Of a DNA stretch of 64,000 nt, positions 61,107 through 64,000 are shown piece after piece. A program made the position numbers and the translations under genes. Numbering within the stretch: position 1 is the stretch's first letter; the number at the start of each line of letters is the position of its first letter. Source of the DNA: Achromobacter xylosoxidans A8 (lineage in GTDB: Bacteria; Pseudomonadota; Gammaproteobacteria; Burkholderiales; Burkholderiaceae_B); the NCBI RefSeq assembly GCF_000165835.1, contig NC_014640.1:1922001-1986000 (forward strand). Reading direction: 5' to 3'. The notes below the pieces were generated by a model, which worked only from the letters and a program-made list of their open reading frames with translations, made no database searches and was not told the DNA's origin.

Positions 61107-61287
61107 GATGTCTCCTCGGTTTTTATGGCCGGCGGTTGTCCGCCGTGCTCCGCCCGCAGCCGGCGAGACCGACATTGAGCTATACGCAACATTGGGGGGC
61201 GAGGCTGACGAGGTTCTGACGAGATCCTTACTTGAGTCTTAAAATTGAAACAACAAGTAACTGTCCCCTGGGGCGCTAGGGATAGTC

Positions 61288-62820
61288 CTAGGGTGCAGCG
61301 GACGAATCCGGGGCCTCGGCATAAAGCGGAAAGACCACGCGGATGCGCATGCCGGGGAGGTTCGAATGCGCTGTGGGGTGGTCGTTGATTTCGACGCTGG
61401 CCTGATGTTTCTGGGCGATCTCCCGCACGATGGCGAGGCCCAGTCCGCTGCCGTCGGACTGGGTGCCCAGCACGCGGTAGAAGCGGTCGAACACGCGTTC
61501 GCGTTCCTCTGGCGGAATGCCGGGGCCTGAGTCTTCCACCTCCAGCACCGCATGCCCGTCCTGGACCTGCGCGCGCACGGTGATATGGCCGCCGCGCGGC
61601 GTGTAGCGCAGCGCGTTGTCCACCAGGTTGTTGAGCAGTTCGGCCAACAGCAGGGGGTTGCCGTTGATCTCCACCGGGTGGTCGGAGCCTTCGAAGCCCA
61701 GATCAGTGCTCAGCGCGAGCGCCTGCGGCACCCAGTGCATGGCCTGTTCGTAGGCGATGGTATTGATGTCCGTGCGCGTGAGGCCGATGGCGCTGGGATT
61801 TTCGGCCCGGGCCAGCAACAGCAGCTGGTTCACCAGGCGCGTGGCGCGCTCAGAACCGGTCACCAGTTGGCGCAGGCTGGACTGCATTTCCTCGGGGCTG
61901 GCGTCGCGCAGGGCCAGTTCGGCCTGAGTGCGCAGGCCGGCCAGCGGCGTCTTCAACTGGTGCGCGGCGTCCGCGACGAAGCGGCGCTGCGCCTGCACGT
62001 TGGACGAAAGCCGGTCCAGCAGGTCGTTCATGGCGGCCACCAGGGGCGCGATCTCGGTCGGCGCGGCGCGCTCGTCGATGGGGGAAAGGTCGTCGGGCCG
62101 GCGCGCCCGCAGACGCTGCTGCAGCGCGTTCAACGGCGCCACCCCGCGCGACAGCCCGAACCACACCAGCAGCACGGCGACGGGCAGTACCACGAACTGC
62201 GGAATGATCACGCCCTTGATGATGTCGTTGGCCAGTTGCGTGCGTTTTTCGACGGTCTCGGCCGCGATCAGCAGCGCCGGCTGCGTATCGGGCAAGTGCA
62301 GGTCCACCCAGGTGAACGCAAGCCGGATGCCGAAGCCGCGCAAGGTCGCGTCTTCGTATTGCACTTCGCCCGGGCGGGGCTGGCCTACGGTGGAGGGCAG
62401 GGGCAGCGCGCGGTCGCCGCCCAGATATTCGCCGCGGCTGCCCAGCGCCAGCCAGAATACGCTGTCGGTTTCGTCGGCATGCAGCACCTCGCGTGCGGTG
62501 TCCGTCATCTTCAGCACGGCCCGGCCGTCCTGCGCGTGGACCTGCAGGGTCAGGACGTGGAGGTTGTTGGCCAGCGCGCGGTCGTAAGGCACGTTGGCGA
62601 TGTTCTGGGCCACCACGTAGGTGATGGCCACGCTCATGGGCCACAGGAGGAATAGCGGCGCCAGCATCCAGTCCAGGATCTCGCCCAGCAGGGAGCGCTG
62701 CGGCGGCGCGAAGCTCGGACCCTTGGCCCCCGCCCGCATGACATCCAGTGCTTCCTGGTTCAGCGCTTCCGGCGGCGCTGCTTCAGCTTGCGAGGTACGC
62801 CGCACCCTGGTCCCGCTCAA
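61288..62820 (-). CDS. TctE-type sensor histidine kinase
   Basis: The kinase has an N-terminal sensor with two membrane helices ([43 protein letters not shown]) around a periplasmic part, a HAMP region, the phosphoacceptor H-box [24 protein letters not shown], and an ATPase with [14 protein letters not shown] and [21 protein letters not shown]. It resembles TctE/BctE tricarboxylate sensors. The start is uncertain: TTG 62820 (510 aa), GTG 62805 or ATG 62739; the first two overlap the response-regulator gene. No transporter target is adjacent. Confidence 0.92.
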   Translation of the reverse strand: MSGTRVRRTSQAEAAPPEALNQEALDVMRAGAKGPSFAPPQRSLLGEILDWMLAPLFLLWPMSVAITYVVAQNIANVPYDRALANNLHVLTLQVHAQDGRAVLKMTDTAREVLHADETDSVFWLALGSRGEYLGGDRALPLPSTVGQPRPGEVQYEDATLRGFGIRLAFTWVDLHLPDTQPALLIAAETVEKRTQLANDIIKGVIIPQFVVLPVAVLLVWFGLSRGVAPLNALQQRLRARRPDDLSPIDERAAPTEIAPLVAAMNDLLDRLSSNVQAQRRFVADAAHQLKTPLAGLRTQAELALRDASPEEMQSSLRQLVTGSERATRLVNQLLLLARAENPSAIGLTRTDINTIAYEQAMHWVPQALALSTDLGFEGSDHPVEINGNPLLLAELLNNLVDNALRYTPRGGHITVRAQVQDGHAVLEVEDSGPGIPPEERERVFDRFYRVLGTQSDGSGLGLAIVREIAQKHQASVEINDHPTAHSNLPGMRIRVVFPLYAEAPDSSAAP

Positions 62821-63472
62821 GACAGTAGCCCAGGCCGCGCACGGTCACGATCTTCACGCCGCTGGGTTCCAGCTTCTTGCGCAGGCGGTGGACGTAGACC
62901 TCGATGGCGTTGGTGCTGACCTCTTCGCCCCATTCGCACAGGTGGTCGACCAGCTGGGTCTTGCTGACCATGCGGCCGCTGCGCGTCAGGAGGATCTCGA
63001 GCAGGCTGACTTCGCGCGCCGACAGGTCCAGGGTCTGGTCGTCGACCATGGCGACGCGGCCTGTCTGGTCGAACAGCAGGCGGCCGTGCTTGATCATGGT
63101 GGCGCCGCCGCCCGCGCCGCGCCGGGTCAGGGCCCGCACGCGGGCCTCGAGCTCGGACAGCGCGAAAGGCTTGGCCATGTAATCGTCGGCGCCCAGGTCC
63201 AGGCCCTTGACGCGCTGCTCGATGCTGTCGGCCGCCGTCAGGATGAGCACCGGCAGGGCGGAGTTGCGGGCGCGCAGGCGCCGCAGCACTTCCAGCCCGG
63301 CCAGTTGCGGCAGACCGAGGTCCAGGATGAGCAGGTCGAACGCCTGGGCCGCCAGCGCTGAATCGGCCGCCAGCCCATCGCGCACAGCGTCCACGGCGTA
63401 GCCATTGTGGCGCAACGAACGGGACAGGCCGTCGGCCAGGATGCTGTCGTCTTCGGCGATCAGGATGCGCAT
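62783..63472 (-). CDS. OmpR/TctD-type response regulator
   Basis: The 229-residue regulator has a receiver domain ([20 protein letters not shown]; phosphoacceptor D51 in [10 protein letters not shown] in DDYMAKPF) and an OmpR-type winged helix ([31 protein letters not shown] then [34 protein letters not shown]). The TctD type fits the adjacent TctE-like kinase, whose gene start overlaps its end by up to 38 bp. Divergent from recA. Likely controls a Bug/Tct-type carboxylate uptake system elsewhere. Confidence 0.94.
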   Translation of the reverse strand: MRILIAEDDSILADGLSRSLRHNGYAVDAVRDGLAADSALAAQAFDLLILDLGLPQLAGLEVLRRLRARNSALPVLILTAADSIEQRVKGLDLGADDYMAKPFALSELEARVRALTRRGAGGGATMIKHGRLLFDQTGRVAMVDDQTLDLSAREVSLLEILLTRSGRMVSKTQLVDHLCEWGEEVSTNAIEVYVHRLRKKLEPSGVKIVTVRGLGYCLERDQGAAYLAS

Positions 63473-63582
63473 GGGCTACAGTGAGAAAAGACCCCGCGGC
63501 GCAAAGGGGACAAAACGCCGGGTTCGTCTGGCATTCTGGCATAGGGCGCCATGCTTGCCACTCAGGGTATACGTGCAAAACA

Positions 63583-63612
63583 CTGGCACACTGGGTTTAT
63601 GTACAGTATAAT
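63583..63612 (+). promoter_or_regulatory. recA promoter with LexA-box-like sequence
   Basis: CTGGCA (63583-63588), an 18-bp spacer and a perfect TATAAT (63607-63612) form the promoter. Within the spacer, CTGG-N8-ACAG (63591-63606) matches the LexA consensus CTGT-N8-ACAG with one change in the core, at the position where it would block RNA polymerase. The leader to recA is about 85 nt. Confidence 0.75.
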
Positions 63613-63703
63613 CCGATGCCATAATCTGACCCGTTGCTCAAAGCACCCGCCTAAACCTGCGGCACTTCCCTAGACACCAGATACGTTACAGACAGGACTC
63701 TAC

Positions 63704-64000
63704 ATGGACGACAAAACCACCAAGGCCGCCGCATCGGAAAAGGCCAAGGCGCTTGCCGCCGCGCTTTCGCAGATCGAAAAGCAGTTCGGCAAGGGCTCGA
63801 TCATGCGCTACGGCGACAACGATGTTTCGCATGACATCCAGGTGGTTTCCACGGGCTCCCTGGGGCTGGACATCGCGCTGGGCGTCGGTGGCCTGCCGCG
63901 TGGCCGCGTGGTTGAAATCTACGGTCCGGAATCCTCGGGCAAGACCACGCTGACCCTGCAAGTGGTCGCTGAAATGCAAAAGCTGGGCGGCACCTGCGCC
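63704..64000 (+). CDS. recA: Recombinase RecA, 5' part
   Basis: The first 99 codons are present; the gene runs off the end of the window. It shows [63 protein letters not shown] with the Walker [10 protein letters not shown], then [13 protein letters not shown]. RecA drives homologous recombination and triggers LexA self-cleavage. The ATG has ACAGGAC 5-11 nt upstream. Behind a LexA-box-like promoter, so SOS control is expected. RdgC, its antagonist, is encoded 5 kb upstream. Confidence 0.98.
   Translation, partial: MDDKTTKAAASEKAKALAAALSQIEKQFGKGSIMRYGDNDVSHDIQVVSTGSLGLDIALGVGGLPRGRVVEIYGPESSGKTTLTLQVVAEMQKLGGTCA

Overview
The window is GC-rich (roughly two thirds G+C) chromosomal DNA from a betaproteobacterium, most likely an Achromobacter/Bordetella-type member of the Alcaligenaceae. 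Pointers are the rpsF-priB-rpsR-rplI operon, two Bug-type (tripartite tricarboxylate transporter) binding proteins, the xseB-ispA-dxs cluster, an HTH-extended aspartate carbamoyltransferase, and a globin-coupled diguanylate cyclase with the same Tyr-His spacing I recall for Bordetella BpeGReg. I see no insertion sequence, prophage, integrase, rRNA operon or CRISPR array. One tRNA, the initiator tRNA-fMet, is present.

Layout. 1-16.2 kb: end of a Bug receptor gene with an M20 amidohydrolase, a GC-rich tandem repeat, a LOG-family gene head to head with polA, a ZIP metal transporter, a dienelactone hydrolase, a Na/Pi transporter, sdaA, a lactonase, htpX, an EamA exporter, a two-domain sulfurtransferase and a LysR/MFS divergent pair. 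17.5-25.2 kb: a phosphonate (2-aminoethylphosphonate, AEP) locus. A PhnZ-like HD-domain protein and a LysR regulator face a phnT-phnU-phnX-phnS-FAD oxidoreductase operon. No phnW or phnY is visible, so phosphonoacetaldehyde for PhnX probably comes from the flavoenzyme. 25.3-30.4 kb: a LysR-controlled catabolic cluster (VOC, carboxymuconolactone decarboxylase-like, dienelactone hydrolase-like, SRPBCC) and a Rieske oxygenase alpha subunit with an unusual Rieske region. 30.7-33.9 kb: an acyltransferase, then a Bug receptor divergent from an IclR regulator across a near-perfect operator-like palindrome.

34-43.1 kb is a housekeeping block: xseB-ispA-dxs (isoprenoid precursors), folE2, a DUF817 gene, the S6/PriB/S18/L9 operon, a small kinase-like gene overlapping dnaB, and dnaB. 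43.2-54.7 kb is mixed: a bile-acid-type symporter, a PdxA-family dehydrogenase, an Lrp regulator, several small unknown proteins, a DedA/MocR overlapping pair, tRNA-fMet, an HI0933-type flavoprotein, a Nif11-leader-like small protein with an unknown partner, and an entericidin. 54.8-64 kb holds the HTH-fused aspartate carbamoyltransferase, the heme-sensor diguanylate cyclase, rdgC, a large-loop MFS symporter, a TctDE-type two-component system and the start of recA behind a LexA-box-like promoter.

The best candidates for undescribed biology are the mixed phosphonate locus, the Nif11-like two-gene unit at 52.6-53.4 kb, the duplicated second half of the Rieske motif, and a 35-bp intergenic repeat carrying inverted DnaA-box-like sequences that occurs twice, 3.7 kb apart. 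All functional names come from reading translated sequence and remembered family motifs; no database search was possible.
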